This document shows, in pieces, positions 20,698 through 30,491 of a stretch of DNA of 64,000 nt; the stretch's first letter is position 1, and each line of letters starts with the position of its first letter. The stretch lies in NCBI RefSeq assembly GCF_013410745.1, contig NZ_JACCFY010000001.1, positions 3,286,001 to 3,350,000 of the forward strand. The letters are read 5' to 3'. A program made the translations under genes and the position numbers. The stretch is from Nesterenkonia xinjiangensis. Its GTDB lineage: Bacteria > Actinomycetota > Actinomycetes > Actinomycetales > Micrococcaceae. The notes below the pieces were generated by a model. That model saw only the letters and a list, made by a program, of their open reading frames with translations. It had not been told where the DNA came from and did not search any database.

Positions 20698-21226
20698 GGC
20701 TCAGATTGTACGGGGGATGCCTGCATGTTTCCTCGGGGACGGCTCCACGATGTGCGATACTGAGAATCACCGACGTGCGGACCACACCCGGACGTCGGAA
20801 GAGCTTGACTGCTCCGACAACTGCACAGCCGCACCGCACGCATGGGCCCAGGCGACGCCGGCACCCGTCGTGGACGAGGCGACGAGCCCGAGTCCGCACG
20901 GATCCGACGAGACGATGGACGAGAAGGCGCAAGATGCCGCCGCCGACGCCCCGGGAGTCCTGCACGGCCCCGAGCCTGCGCAGGTGCGGACGCAGCGCGG
21001 AGTGAATGTTCGCGGACAGGCCGTGAAGAGCGCACAGCGGAAACCCGTTGTCAGCGCCCGGCGTGGACCGCGAGGCTGCAAGAGCAGAACTTGCAGACAT
21101 CGACGATGTGCCTCGGCCGCACCCGCTGTGAGAGAGCGGGGGACGGCGGCCGGAGGAATGACCGTACAAGCGGCCGGCGCGAGGGTGGGTGTGGCAGCCT
21201 CGGCGTCGGCATGGAGCAACCGAACA
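20698..21226 (+). other. Long leader/intergenic region upstream of RNase E/G
   Basis: 529 bp without a gene I can support, though the rne frame stays open through much of it. An extended -10-like TGCGATACT (ending 20761) could start a leader of more than 450 nt, and a small stem GTCGGA/TCCGAC flanks 20795-20819. RNase E mRNAs in other bacteria carry long leaders that sense the enzyme's own activity; a similar role here is speculation. Confidence 0.4.
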
Positions 21227-24200
21227 ATGTCGCACACAGACACGCCGAACGACACGGCGTCAACACAGGACACCGCGGGCGCAGACATCTTCAACCCGTT
21301 CAGCCCGCCCGCCGAGGACATCGGGACTGACCAAGAGTCGGCGGAGGACACTGAGCAGCGCGCCCAGCCCGCCGCTCAGGATCAAGGCGAGGAGACCCCC
21401 GAGCCCTCGGAGGCGGACACCACCGCAGCAGAGGCGGAGCAGTCGGCCCCTGCTGACCCGGTGGCCGTGCTCTTCCAGGCCCCGGACCTCACAGCTGTGG
21501 AGCAGGTCCGCCGCTCCCGGCCCCCGTCGAAGCGGGACGACCAGCAGGACGACGACGCGCCGGCCCGCAGTCGTAGGGACGGCGGCTCCCGAGACAGCAG
21601 TTCCCGGAACGAAGATTCTCGCGACGACGAATCCGGAGATGACTCGCCTCGTCGGGGTCGCCGGACCGCACAGAGCCGCCAGGGCAGCTCCACCGAAGAC
21701 GCCCGTGGAGATTCGGCCGAGGAGACCCAGCACGACGAGGCCGGGGAAGCCCGTGACGACGCTGGTGACCACGCTGGTGACGATTCCGAGGACGGCGAGT
21801 CCTCGGGCGGTCAGCGGCGCTCCCGGCGCAAGCGTCGCCGTGGCGGACGAGGTCGCAGCAGACAGCAGTCCGACTCTGAGGACGGATCCTCCGCAGACTC
21901 TGGTGAGGACGCCGGGAAGCAGCGCGGCCGCGAGGACTCCGCCTCGGCGGACGCCTCTGAGGACTCGGACCAGGGCGAGGAGGCCCGTGACGAGGACGGC
22001 CAGGTGGTCCGTCGGCGTCGTCGGCGTCGACGCGGCTCCGTGGACATGGAGGTCGCCGGCGGCGACGGCGACGACCCCGAGCACACCGTCACCCGTGTCC
22101 GAGCCCCACGGGAGGCCGCCGAGCCCGCCGCTCCCACCAAGGTGACCGGGCTGAAGGGCTCCACCCGTCTGGAGGCCAAGCGGCAGCGGCGGCGCGCGTC
22201 ACGGGAGACCGGTCGTCGTCGGCAGGTCATCACCGAGGCTGAGTTCCTGGCCCGCCGCGAGTCGGTGGATCGCCAGATGATCGTCCGTCAGAAGGGCGAC
22301 CGGATCCAGATCGGCGTCCTGGAGGACGGCGTGCTCGCCGAGCACTACGTCTCCAACACCCAGCAGGACTCGCTGATCGGCAACGTGTATCTCGGCAAGG
22401 TGCAGAACGTCCTGCCCTCCATGGAGGCGGCCTTCGTGGACATCGGCCGCGGACGCAACGCGGTGCTGTACGCCGGTGAGGTGGACTGGGACTCGGCGAA
22501 CCTCGACGGCGCTCCGCGCAAGATCGAGAATGCGCTGAGGTCCGGCGACTCCGTACTGGTGCAGGTGACCAAGGACCCGGTGGGCCACAAGGGCGCGCGG
22601 CTGACCAGCCAGGTGTCACTGCCGGGCCGGTATCTGGTCTTCGTCCCCGGAGGTTCCATGACCGGGATCTCGCGGAAGCTGCCCGACACCGAGCGCTCCC
22701 GCCTGAAGAAGATCCTCAAGGAGCACATGCCTGACAAGGCCGGGGTGATCGTGCGCACCGCCGCCGAGGGCGCCTCGGAGGAGGAGCTCACCAACGACAT
22801 CAACCGCCTGCGGGCGCTCTGGGAGACCATCCAGACGCAGAAGGGCGACCGCAAGGTCCTGCCGCCTGAGCTGCTCTACAGCGAGCCCGACCTGACCATC
22901 AAAGTCGTTCGCGACGTCTTCAACGAGGACTTCTCCTCGATGGAGATCCAGGGGGAGGAGACCTGGGACAACGTCGAGGCCTACGTGACCTACGTGGCGC
23001 CCCACCTGCTCGACAGGCTTCGCCGCTGGGAGCCGGAGGAGCAGCGGGCGGAGGACATCTTCAGCCACCACCGCATCGATGAGCAGCTGGCCAAGGCGCT
23101 GGACCGCAAGGTCAATCTGCCCTCCGGAGGCTCACTCGTCTTCGACCGCACCGAGGCGATGACCGTGGTGGACGTCAACACGGGCAAGTTCACCGGGTCG
23201 GGCGGGAACCTCGAGGAGACCGTCACCCGGAACAACTTGGAGGCGGCTGAGGAGCTGGTGCGTCAGCTGCGGCTGCGCGACATCGGCGGCATCATCGTCG
23301 TCGACTTCATCGACATGGTCCTGGAGTCCAACCGGGACCTGGTGCTCCGCCGCCTGGTCGAATGCCTGGGGCGGGACCGCACCAAGCACCAGGTCGCCGA
23401 GGTCACCTCCCTGGGGCTGATCCAGATGACCCGCAAGCGCATGGGCACCGGCCTTCTCGAGGTCTTCTCGGAGTCGTGCGAGCACTGCGCCGGACGCGGA
23501 GTGCTCACCCATGGGGAGCCTGTGGGGCACACCCCGTCCTACACGTCCCAGGGCGAGGTGCGCTCCGGGAAGGGCTCGAAGAAGCGGCGCAGCAAGAAGG
23601 GCGGCAAGGGGCCCTCCGGCGGTGAGCAGCACAGCGAGCCGAGCGCCGAGGAGCGGGAGAAGCAGGAGAAGGCCCGCCAGGCTCTGGCCCAGGTCGCCGC
23701 TGCGACCACCGGACAGACCGACGACGGGTCCGGCGAGAGCTCCCACGGATCCGGCAGCTCCTCCGCGAAGGATGACTCCACGAGGGGTGCCACCGAGGAG
23801 GAGCCGAGCTCAGGGCGTCGTCGCCGCGGACGCAAGCCGCGTCGGGCCACCGGCGGAGGTCGCGTGGACGTCGACGAGGCCTCGGGCGCTCAGGACTCCT
23901 CCGGGGCTGGCTCCGGAGACGGCTCCGGGACGCGTTCCGGGAACCGCACGTCCGGCGAAGTCGAGACCCCGGTGCTCACCATCGGGGGAGAGCCGGTGCC
24001 GGTGCCGCGCGGTGAGGCTGGCGGTGCGGCACAGACCACCAAGGCGACCGAAGACGACGCCGAGAAGCGCCCGGTCTCGCTGGACTCGCTGGACGAGGCG
24101 CTGGCTTCGCGTTCCGGCGACAACGCTGCGGCAGAGCAGGAGGGGTCCACGGGCTCCTCGGCCGGACGCCCGAAGGGGCGCCGTCGTCGGCGGGCTGCCG

Positions 24201-24466
24201 GCTCGGCTCAGGGTGCCGGCGGCGAGGTGCGGGAGGTGTCCGCCGAGGTCTCCGGACCCAGCCGCACCTTCAGCAGCACCGCTGCCGGGTCCTCGAAGGC
24301 TCCGGAGCCCTCCGCTGCCGCGGAGGAGCCGGTGATGCTCGGTGTCGGGGTCAGCGCTGAGAAGCTCAATCAGGGCGCCGCGGGCCCCCGTGATCAGGAT
24401 GCGGAGGCCGTCGGTGGATCGGGGAAGAGGGGCGACGACGACGGGGATGTCGCCACCTCGGAGTGA
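21227..24466 (+). CDS. rne: Ribonuclease E/G
   Basis: Endoribonuclease for mRNA decay and stable-RNA processing, about 1079 aa with the start used here (ATG 21227, GGAG 10 nt upstream). In-frame starts further upstream exist, so the N-terminus is uncertain. An acidic/arginine-rich disordered region (about 1-325) precedes the core: an S1 domain (GNVYLGKVQNVLPSMEAAF), a DNase-I-like catalytic domain with metal Asp residues in VVDVNTGKF and IIVVDFIDM, and the Zn-link CEHC. A second disordered, Arg/Gly/Ser-rich tail of about 300 aa follows. Actinobacterial enzymes have this inside-out layout. L21 and L27 genes follow, as in many genomes. Confidence 0.9.
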   Translation: MSHTDTPNDTASTQDTAGADIFNPFSPPAEDIGTDQESAEDTEQRAQPAAQDQGEETPEPSEADTTAAEAEQSAPADPVAVLFQAPDLTAVEQVRRSRPPSKRDDQQDDDAPARSRRDGGSRDSSSRNEDSRDDESGDDSPRRGRRTAQSRQGSSTEDARGDSAEETQHDEAGEARDDAGDHAGDDSEDGESSGGQRRSRRKRRRGGRGRSRQQSDSEDGSSADSGEDAGKQRGREDSASADASEDSDQGEEARDEDGQVVRRRRRRRRGSVDMEVAGGDGDDPEHTVTRVRAPREAAEPAAPTKVTGLKGSTRLEAKRQRRRASRETGRRRQVITEAEFLARRESVDRQMIVRQKGDRIQIGVLEDGVLAEHYVSNTQQDSLIGNVYLGKVQNVLPSMEAAFVDIGRGRNAVLYAGEVDWDSANLDGAPRKIENALRSGDSVLVQVTKDPVGHKGARLTSQVSLPGRYLVFVPGGSMTGISRKLPDTERSRLKKILKEHMPDKAGVIVRTAAEGASEEELTNDINRLRALWETIQTQKGDRKVLPPELLYSEPDLTIKVVRDVFNEDFSSMEIQGEETWDNVEAYVTYVAPHLLDRLRRWEPEEQRAEDIFSHHRIDEQLAKALDRKVNLPSGGSLVFDRTEAMTVVDVNTGKFTGSGGNLEETVTRNNLEAAEELVRQLRLRDIGGIIVVDFIDMVLESNRDLVLRRLVECLGRDRTKHQVAEVTSLGLIQMTRKRMGTGLLEVFSESCEHCAGRGVLTHGEPVGHTPSYTSQGEVRSGKGSKKRRSKKGGKGPSGGEQHSEPSAEEREKQEKARQALAQVAAATTGQTDDGSGESSHGSGSSSAKDDSTRGATEEEPSSGRRRRGRKPRRATGGGRVDVDEASGAQDSSGAGSGDGSGTRSGNRTSGEVETPVLTIGGEPVPVPRGEAGGAAQTTKATEDDAEKRPVSLDSLDEALASRSGDNAAAEQEGSTGSSAGRPKGRRRRRAAGSAQGAGGEVREVSAEVSGPSRTFSSTAAGSSKAPEPSAAAEEPVMLGVGVSAEKLNQGAAGPRDQDAEAVGGSGKRGDDDGDVATSE

Positions 24467-24490
24467 CAGGCGTGTCGCAGGGCTGTCCGG

Positions 24491-24519
24491 TTGCTGCAGG
24501 GCGCTTCTTCCCGTAAAGT
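24491..24519 (+). promoter_or_regulatory. Sigma-A-type promoter of rplU-rpmA
   Basis: TTGCTG (24491-24496) and TAAAGT (24514-24519) are separated by exactly 17 bp. This predicts a leader of about 185 nt ahead of rplU, long enough for an autoregulatory ribosomal-protein leader, though no known L21 leader motif was identified. Confidence 0.6.
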
Positions 24520-24709
24520 AGATCCCTGGTGTCATCGGCACCAGCACGTCTTCTGCGCTCGGAAGCGAACGAGTACACCGGCAGTCCGACGACCCGCACG
24601 CCTGAGCTCCTCAGCCGTTCTGCGAGTCCCGCCTGGCCGTCGTCGAGTCCTCGTCTCCGACCAGATCAAGAATTTGACCGTATTTGTCATCGAGAGAAGT
24701 GAGTCCCAA

Positions 24710-25018
24710 GTGGTGTACGCGATTGTCCGCGCTGGCGGCCGCCAGGAGAAGGTTTCCGTCGGAGACCTCGTGACCCTTGACCGCGTCCCGGGCGAGGCAG
24801 GCAGCACCATTGAGCTGCCGGCAGTGATGCTGGTGGACGGGGACGAGGTCACCACCGCGGCCGACGACCTGGCCAAGGTCACTGTGACTGCCGAGGTCCT
24901 GGAGAACATCCGCGGCACGAAGGTGGTCATCCACAAGTTCAAGAACAAGACCGGCTACCACAAGCGCCAGGGTCACCGTTCTGAGCTGACCCGTGTGAAG
25001 GTCACCTCCATCGCCTGA
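24710..25018 (+). CDS. rplU: 50S ribosomal protein L21
   Basis: Ribosomal large-subunit protein of 102 aa. The sequence [19 protein letters not shown] at the start and the basic C-terminus [15 protein letters not shown] are diagnostic. The start is the first of two tandem GTG codons (24710), which gives the standard [11 protein letters not shown]-terminus. It is followed 69 nt later by rpmA, the usual partner. Confidence 0.96.
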   Translation: MVYAIVRAGGRQEKVSVGDLVTLDRVPGEAGSTIELPAVMLVDGDEVTTAADDLAKVTVTAEVLENIRGTKVVIHKFKNKTGYHKRQGHRSELTRVKVTSIA

Positions 25019-25087
25019 GCGGCGCCGGAACGACGACGCACGCTCAACCCGTTCAACAACCCACTCAGCTGAGAGGCAGGCAGTCCC

Positions 25088-25345
25088 ATGGCACATAAGA
25101 AGGGTGCGAGCTCGACTCGCAACGGTCGTGACTCGAACGCACAGCGCCTCGGCGTGAAGCGCTTCGGGGGCCAGGCCGTCAACGCCGGCGAGATCCTGAT
25201 CCGCCAGCGCGGCACCAAGTTCCACCCCGGCACCAACGTCGGACGCGGCGGGGACGACACCCTGTTCGCCCTGGCTGACGGCGCTGTGGAGTTCGGTAGC
25301 CGTCGCGGCCGCAAGGTCGTCAACATCGTCCCAGCCGCACAGTGA
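25088..25345 (+). CDS. rpmA: 50S ribosomal protein L27
   Basis: Ribosomal protein of 85 aa whose N-terminal tail reaches the peptidyl-transferase centre. [20 protein letters not shown] and the core [19 protein letters not shown] are typical. It starts with Ala-His after Met, without the cleavable N-terminal extension seen in Firmicutes. GAGAGGCAG precedes the ATG. A hairpin after the gene may separate it from obgE. Confidence 0.96.
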   Translation: MAHKKGASSTRNGRDSNAQRLGVKRFGGQAVNAGEILIRQRGTKFHPGTNVGRGGDDTLFALADGAVEFGSRRGRKVVNIVPAAQ

Positions 25346-25406
25346 GTGCGGCGCCGGGCTGAGCTGGGCGCCACGCGTCCCGCGGGCCCGGCGACTGAAC
25401 GACACG

Positions 25407-25443
25407 AGATCGAGGACGGGCCGACACGGTCCGTCCTCGATCT
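25407..25443 (+). terminator. Hairpin terminator between rpmA and obgE
   Basis: Perfect 13-bp arms AGATCGAGGACGG and CCGTCCTCGATCT around an 11-nt loop, followed by GTCTTAA. It probably reduces read-through from the ribosomal-protein genes into obgE. Confidence 0.7.
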
Positions 25444-25495
25444 GTCTTAACAGCCGGTCGAGCACCGGTGCACCGGCCCTGACAGGAGCATCACC

Positions 25496-27187
25496 ATGGC
25501 ACACTTCGTCGATCGCGTCGTGCTGCACGCCTTCGGCGGTGACGGGGGACACGGCTGCGTGTCCGTCCACCGCGAGAAGTTCAAGCCGCTCGGCGGACCC
25601 GACGGCGCCGACGGCGGTGACGGCGGTGACGTCGTCCTCGTGGTCGACCCGCAGACGACCACGCTGCTCGACTACCACCATCGGCCGCATCGGCGCGCCG
25701 AGAACGGCGGCGTCGGGCAGGGAGGACTGCGGCACGGCCGACGCGGCCCCATCCTGGAGCTGCCCGTGCCTGACGGGACCGTCGTCAAGGATCAGGACGG
25801 TGCCGTCCTGGCCGACCTGATCGGTCAGGGCGCCCGCTACACGATCGCCCAGGGTGGGCAGGGGGGCCTGGGCAACGCGGCGCTGGCCTCGAAGCGCCGC
25901 AAGGCGCCCGGATTCGCCCTGCTCGGCACCCCGGGCGAGGCGCGTGAGGTCGTCCTCGAGCTCAAGACCGTCGCAGACATCGCCCTGGTCGGATTCCCCT
26001 CGGCGGGGAAGTCCAGCCTCATCGCTGCGATGAGCGCCGCCCGGCCGAAGATCGCCGACTACCCCTTCACCACGCTGGTCCCGAATCTCGGGGTGGTGCA
26101 GGCCGGCGAGACCCGCTTCACCGTCGCCGACGTGCCGGGACTTATCCCGGGAGCGGCCGAAGGCCGCGGCCTGGGTCACGAGTTCCTGCGCCATGTGGAG
26201 CGCTGCGCCGCGCTGGTGCACGTTCTGGACTGCGCCTCTCTGGAGACCGAGCGTGATCCGCTCAGCGACTTCGAAGCCATCGAGACCGAGCTGGCCGCCT
26301 ACAGCCCTGACGCTGTCGTCGATGTCGCCGGGAACGCGGGCGAGGTCGCGGTGCCGCTCAACGAGCGGCCCCGCCTGGTGGCGCTGAACAAGACCGATCT
26401 CCCCGACGGTGCTGCGATGGCGGACATGGTCCGCGAGGAGCTGGAGTCGCGCGGTCTGCGCGTCTTCGACGTCTCCGCCTTGGATCGTTCCGGGCTGCGT
26501 GCGCTGGGCTTCGCCATGGCGGAGATCGTCGAGAATGCCCGCCGTCAGCGCGAGGTGGAGCCCGCCCCCGTGCCTGTCACGGTCCGGCCGAAGGCGGTCA
26601 ACACCAAGCCGTTCACCATCACGCGCGAGGAGAAGGGCGGAGAGCCGCTCTTCCGCGTGCACGGAGCGAAACCGGAACGCTGGATCCTGCAGACCGACTT
26701 CAACAATGACGAGGCCGTGGGCTACCTGGCGGACCGTCTGGCCAAGATCGGCATCGAGGACGACCTCTTCCGCAAGGGCGCCACCCCGGGCGACGCCGTG
26801 GTCATCGGCGGGGAGGACGGCGTCGTCTTCGATTGGGAGCCCACGATGGTCGGCGGCGCGGAGCACCTGGCCGGTCCGCGCGGCAGCGATCTGCGCTTCG
26901 ACGACACCAGCCGTCCCACTCGTGAGCAGAAGCGTGCCGAGCAGCAGGCTCGCCGCGACGCCAAGGCCTCGGTGCGCGCCGAGATGGACGCCCAGTACGC
27001 CCACTGGGACTCCGAGGCGGCCGATGACGCCCCGGACGAGGAAGACGTCGAGATCGTCTACACCCACGGTGACCCAGAGGAAGACCTGCGCGTGGAGGAC
27101 CGGCGCACCTGGCGCGAGGTCGATGAGCACGAGGCATCCGACGAGTCCCTGGATGCGTCCGAGGGGGCGGGGGAGGACTCCCGATGA
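25496..27187 (+). CDS. obgE: GTPase Obg/CgtA
   Basis: Ribosome-assembly and stress GTPase, 563 aa. An N-terminal glycine-rich Obg domain (1-160) precedes the G domain, with P-loop GFPSAGKSS near residue 165, DVPG for G3 and NKTD for G4. A C-terminal OCT domain ([20 protein letters not shown] region) follows, then an acidic extension of about 100 aa. AGGAG precedes the ATG. It overlaps proB by ATGA; obgE-proB-proA is a common actinobacterial order. Confidence 0.95.
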   Translation: MAHFVDRVVLHAFGGDGGHGCVSVHREKFKPLGGPDGADGGDGGDVVLVVDPQTTTLLDYHHRPHRRAENGGVGQGGLRHGRRGPILELPVPDGTVVKDQDGAVLADLIGQGARYTIAQGGQGGLGNAALASKRRKAPGFALLGTPGEAREVVLELKTVADIALVGFPSAGKSSLIAAMSAARPKIADYPFTTLVPNLGVVQAGETRFTVADVPGLIPGAAEGRGLGHEFLRHVERCAALVHVLDCASLETERDPLSDFEAIETELAAYSPDAVVDVAGNAGEVAVPLNERPRLVALNKTDLPDGAAMADMVREELESRGLRVFDVSALDRSGLRALGFAMAEIVENARRQREVEPAPVPVTVRPKAVNTKPFTITREEKGGEPLFRVHGAKPERWILQTDFNNDEAVGYLADRLAKIGIEDDLFRKGATPGDAVVIGGEDGVVFDWEPTMVGGAEHLAGPRGSDLRFDDTSRPTREQKRAEQQARRDAKASVRAEMDAQYAHWDSEAADDAPDEEDVEIVYTHGDPEEDLRVEDRRTWREVDEHEASDESLDASEGAGEDSR

Positions 27188-28335
27188 GCACCCCCCGCCT
27201 GACCCAGTCGCTCATCACCGAGCGGGCCGAGATCATCCGGGCCCGCCGGCTGGTCGTGAAGGTGGGCTCCTCATCGCTGACCACCATCGACGGCGGCATC
27301 TCGGTGGACGCGCTCAACCGACTCGTGGACGCCCTGCAGCTGCTGCGGGCGCGCGGCACTGAGATCGTCCTGGTCTCCTCCGGCGCGATCGCCGCCGGTC
27401 TGGCCCCGCTCGGCCTGGCGCGCCGGCCCCACGACCTCGCCACCCAGCAGGCGGCCGCCGCCGTGGGGCAGGGCCTGCTGCTGGCCCACTACAACCGCGC
27501 CTTCGCCAGCTACCGGACCCCTGTCTCCCAGGTGCTGCTCACCGTGGAGGACCTGATCCGCCGGACGCAGTACACGAATGCGCTGCGGGCCATCGAGAAG
27601 CTGCTGAGCCTGGGCTCCGTGCCGATCGTCAACGAGAACGACGCCGTCGCGACCCACGAGATCCGTTTCGGGGACAATGACCGGCTCGCCGCGCTCACCG
27701 CCAACCTCATCCGAGCCGACGGGCTGGTGCTGCTCTCCGACGTGGATGCGCTCCACGACGGGCCGCCCGACCAGGGCGGACGTCCGGTCTCCACGGTGCG
27801 CGGTCCGGAGGACCTCGTGGGCGTGACCCTGGGCAGGCGGGGGAAGGCCGGCGTGGGCACAGGGGGCATGGTCACCAAGGTGGAGGCCGCGCAGATCACC
27901 GCGGCCAACGGGATTCCCGCGATGCTCACATCCGCAGACCAGGCTCCGCGCCTCTTCGCGGGGGAAGGGGTCGGGACCTACTTCGTGGCCCAGGGCCGTC
28001 GTCGTGGGGCACGGTCCGCCTGGCTGGCCCACCTGGCCCATGTCAAGGGCCGACTCACCATCGATGAGGGGGCCGTGGCCGCCGTCGTCGAGGGCAGGAG
28101 GTCCCTGCTGCCGGCGGGGATCGCACGCGTCAGCGGGGAGTTCGAGGCCACGGATCCTGTGGAGATCGCCGATCTGCGAGGGGTGGTGCGTGCTCGAGGG
28201 CTGGTCAGCTACTCCTCCACGGAGCTGCCGAACATGCTGGGACGGTCCACCGCGGATCTCGGGAGGGACCTGGGCGCCGACTATGAGCGCCCCGTAGTCC
28301 ACACCGACGACATGGTCAGAGTCCCAGTCCTCTGA
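27184..28335 (+). CDS. proB: Glutamate 5-kinase
   Basis: First enzyme of proline synthesis, phosphorylating glutamate at the gamma-carboxyl; 383 aa. The amino-acid-kinase domain begins with [13 protein letters not shown], includes VSSGAIAAG and NENDAV, and is followed by a C-terminal PUA domain (about 290-375, including GRLTIDEGA). Feedback inhibition by proline is usual for the family. It overlaps obgE by 4 nt; proA follows after 92 nt. Confidence 0.95.
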   Translation: MSTPRLTQSLITERAEIIRARRLVVKVGSSSLTTIDGGISVDALNRLVDALQLLRARGTEIVLVSSGAIAAGLAPLGLARRPHDLATQQAAAAVGQGLLLAHYNRAFASYRTPVSQVLLTVEDLIRRTQYTNALRAIEKLLSLGSVPIVNENDAVATHEIRFGDNDRLAALTANLIRADGLVLLSDVDALHDGPPDQGGRPVSTVRGPEDLVGVTLGRRGKAGVGTGGMVTKVEAAQITAANGIPAMLTSADQAPRLFAGEGVGTYFVAQGRRRGARSAWLAHLAHVKGRLTIDEGAVAAVVEGRRSLLPAGIARVSGEFEATDPVEIADLRGVVRARGLVSYSSTELPNMLGRSTADLGRDLGADYERPVVHTDDMVRVPVL

Positions 28336-28427
28336 CCCGCGGGTCTGCACGAAGAGATGACATTCATAGGCTGAGACGTCCGAGAGACCTGGTCTCCGGA
28401 CGGGAGACGACGACTAGGCTGGAGACC

Positions 28428-29771
28428 ATGAGCGAGCAGCAGACCACCGAGCAGCAGCAGACCACCGAGCAGCAGCAGGACCTCGGCGAGGAGATCCGAA
28501 GCCTGTCCCACCGCGCCCGGGCGGCCTCCAAGCGCCTGGCGCAGATGGATCGTGAGCACAAGGACCGGACGCTCGGAGCCGTGGCCCAGGGACTGCGGGA
28601 GTCGCGTGTCGCGCTCCTGGAGTCCAACCGTGAGGACCTGGAGCGCGGACGAGAGGCCGGGCTCAGCCGTGCGCTGCTGGACCGGCTGTCCCTCGACGAG
28701 GCTCGGATCGAGCAGCTGGCCGCCTCGGTGGAGGAGATCATCGGTCTGGAGGATCCGATCGGCCGGGTCGTGCAGGGCCGCACACTGCCGAACGGGCTGC
28801 GGCTCACCCAGGTCACCGTGCCGCTCGGGGTGGTCGGAGCCATCTACGAGGCCCGCCCCAACGTCACCGTGGACATCGCTGCGTTGGCCCTGAAATCCGG
28901 CAATGCTGCTCTCCTGCGGGGCGGCTCTGCGGCCCTGCGCAGCAACGAGACGCTGCTGTCGATCATGCGCGAGGCGCTGCGTTCCACCGCCGCTCCCGTG
29001 GACGCGGTGCTGAGCATCGACCCCTACGGGCGGAAGGGCGCCACCGAGCTGATGACCCAGCTCGGTTCTGTAGACGTGCTCATTCCACGCGGTGGCCGAG
29101 AGCTGATTCAGCACGTGGTCCGGAACTCCCGGGTGCCGGTGATCGAGACCGGTGAGGGAAACGTGCACGTGTACGTGGACGCGACCGCCGACCCCGATAC
29201 CGCACGCGACATCGTGGTCAACGCCAAGACCCACCGGCCCAGCGTGTGCAACGCCGCCGAGACACTCCTGCTGCACCGCGACGCGGAGAAGGCCGGTCGC
29301 GAGGTGCTGCGCGGACTGCTGCGGGTCGGCGTCGACCTTCATCTGGACCCGCGTGCCCGGGACTGGCTGCCGGTCCCCGAACCGGAGGATCCGGCACAGG
29401 ACCGCACCCAGGGTGAGGTGCTCGAGCTCACGGATAAGGACTACGCCACCGAGTACCTGGACCTGCAGATGGCCGTGGGGGTGGTGGACTCCCTGGACGA
29501 GGCGATCGAGCACATCGGCCGGTGGACCACCGGTCATACCGAGGCGATCATCACGGACTCGGTCGCCGATGCGGATCGCTTCGTCGCCGAGATCGACGCC
29601 GCCGCGGTAATCGTCAACGCCTCCACACGCTTCACCGACGGCGGCCAGTTCGGCCTCGGCGCGGAGGTGGGGATCTCGACGCAGAAGATGCATGCCCGCG
29701 GTCCGATGGGTATGGGACAGCTGACCACCACCAAATGGATCGTCCGTGGGGAGGGTCAGGTGCGCGCCTGA
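28428..29771 (+). CDS. proA: Gamma-glutamyl phosphate reductase
   Basis: Second enzyme of proline synthesis, reducing glutamyl-5-phosphate with NADPH; 447 aa. The aldehyde-dehydrogenase-fold catalytic Cys lies in THRPSVCNAAETLL, and LIPRGGRELI and the C-terminal GPMGMGQLTTTKW are conserved. The N-terminus carries an unusual Glu/Gln/Thr-rich extension encoded by two perfect copies of an 18-bp unit (28443-28478). Conserved homology only begins around residue 22, so a later start is possible but no good alternative is seen. Confidence 0.94.
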   Translation: MSEQQTTEQQQTTEQQQDLGEEIRSLSHRARAASKRLAQMDREHKDRTLGAVAQGLRESRVALLESNREDLERGREAGLSRALLDRLSLDEARIEQLAASVEEIIGLEDPIGRVVQGRTLPNGLRLTQVTVPLGVVGAIYEARPNVTVDIAALALKSGNAALLRGGSAALRSNETLLSIMREALRSTAAPVDAVLSIDPYGRKGATELMTQLGSVDVLIPRGGRELIQHVVRNSRVPVIETGEGNVHVYVDATADPDTARDIVVNAKTHRPSVCNAAETLLLHRDAEKAGREVLRGLLRVGVDLHLDPRARDWLPVPEPEDPAQDRTQGEVLELTDKDYATEYLDLQMAVGVVDSLDEAIEHIGRWTTGHTEAIITDSVADADRFVAEIDAAAVIVNASTRFTDGGQFGLGAEVGISTQKMHARGPMGMGQLTTTKWIVRGEGQVRA

Positions 29772-29796
29772 CCCGGCGGCGCCTCGGTGCGCCGGG
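29772..29796 (+). terminator. Weak hairpin after proA
   Basis: CCCGGCG and CGCCGGG arms (7 bp) directly follow the proA stop codon. Lacks a U-tract; possible terminator. Confidence 0.35.
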
Positions 29797-29911
29797 CGTG
29801 GCGAGGTCCCCACGGGCCGTCCTGCGATCCATGGACCTGTGCCAGGCCCTTCGGTAGCGTATGTGATGTCAGACACCTTTCGGGGGCTGTTGGCTGTGCT
29901 GCAGGTCCTCG

Positions 29912-30183
29912 CGCCGGGGCAGAGCCGCGATCGCCAATGTGACGTTCGCGGTCATCGTCATCGAAGTCGGCATCGCGAGCACGATCATCCGCTTTGGCAC
30001 TTTGGCACTTTGGCACTTTGGCACTTTGGCACTCTGGCGCTCGTCGTCGCGATGGGTCTGCAGTACGTGGGCATCGCGGGCTCGATCATCAACTTCGCCT
30101 TCGGTGCTGTGGTCGTCGGCGGCGCACTCGCCACCGCGCTGGCCTTCGGCCTGGGCGGCGGGATACCGCAGCCCGCACGCTGA
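29912..30183 (+). pseudogene. Remnant of a multi-span membrane protein (MscS/TM-helix type), frameshifted
   Basis: Two overlapping frames together read like one conserved-TM-helix protein: VTFAVIVIEVGIASTIIRFG before the octamer repeat, and LALVVAMGLQYVGIAG plus SIINFAFGAVVVGGALATA, then LAFGLGG after it. Removing four extra copies of the 8-bp repeat at 29993-30032 would restore a single frame through RFGTLALVVAMG. No start region or complete C-terminus is present, so it is a truncated relic rather than a working gene. It fills most of the gap between proA and the next gene. Confidence 0.6.
29993..30040 (+). repeat. Octanucleotide tandem repeat TTTGGCAC x5
   Basis: Five perfect copies of TTTGGCAC (29993-30032) and a degenerate sixth, TCTGGCGC. 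The unit is not a multiple of three, so each copy gained or lost shifts the reading frame of the membrane-protein remnant. It looks like recent slipped-strand expansion from one ancestral copy. Confidence 0.9.
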
Positions 30184-30300
30184 GGGAGCTTGACGGGTGC
30201 GCCCCTGGGCCCATCGGGTGACACCGGTGAGGCGAGGGGCGAGCAGGGCCCCTTGTCGCGTAGACTTGGCGTGTTCTGACACGTCCGTAGAGGGAGAGGC

Positions 30301-30486
30301 ATGCTCAACCTGCCGTTCGCCGCCCCGGTGCTGGCCGCCGAGGGTGAAGAAGAGATCGCACTCTTCATGCCCGCCGAGTGGTTCGGCATCATCATGTTCA
30401 TCGTGCTGATGCTGCTGCTGCTGACCACCGTGGCGTTCTCCAGCAAGAGCAAGAGTCCCGCAGCCCGGGAGCACGAGGACCACTGA
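30301..30486 (+). CDS. Small single-pass membrane protein upstream of nadD
   Basis: Predicted protein of 61 aa with an acidic N-terminal part, one hydrophobic helix (about 28-46, [19 protein letters not shown]) and a charged tail. GAGGGAGAGG precedes the ATG by a good distance. A small membrane protein of this shape is commonly found ahead of nadD in Micrococcales, which supports it as real. Function unknown. Confidence 0.7.
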   Translation: MLNLPFAAPVLAAEGEEEIALFMPAEWFGIIMFIVLMLLLLTTVAFSSKSKSPAAREHEDH

Positions 30487-30491
30487 ACGCA

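Noticed and set aside
20369-21226. N-terminal extension of RNase E/G back to 20369
   Set aside because: It would overlap the VKOR gene and its promoter and adds low-complexity sequence unlike the family; an internal start was used.
29993-30040. CRISPR-like array
   Set aside because: Units are 8 bp and contiguous without spacers, so it is a simple sequence repeat.
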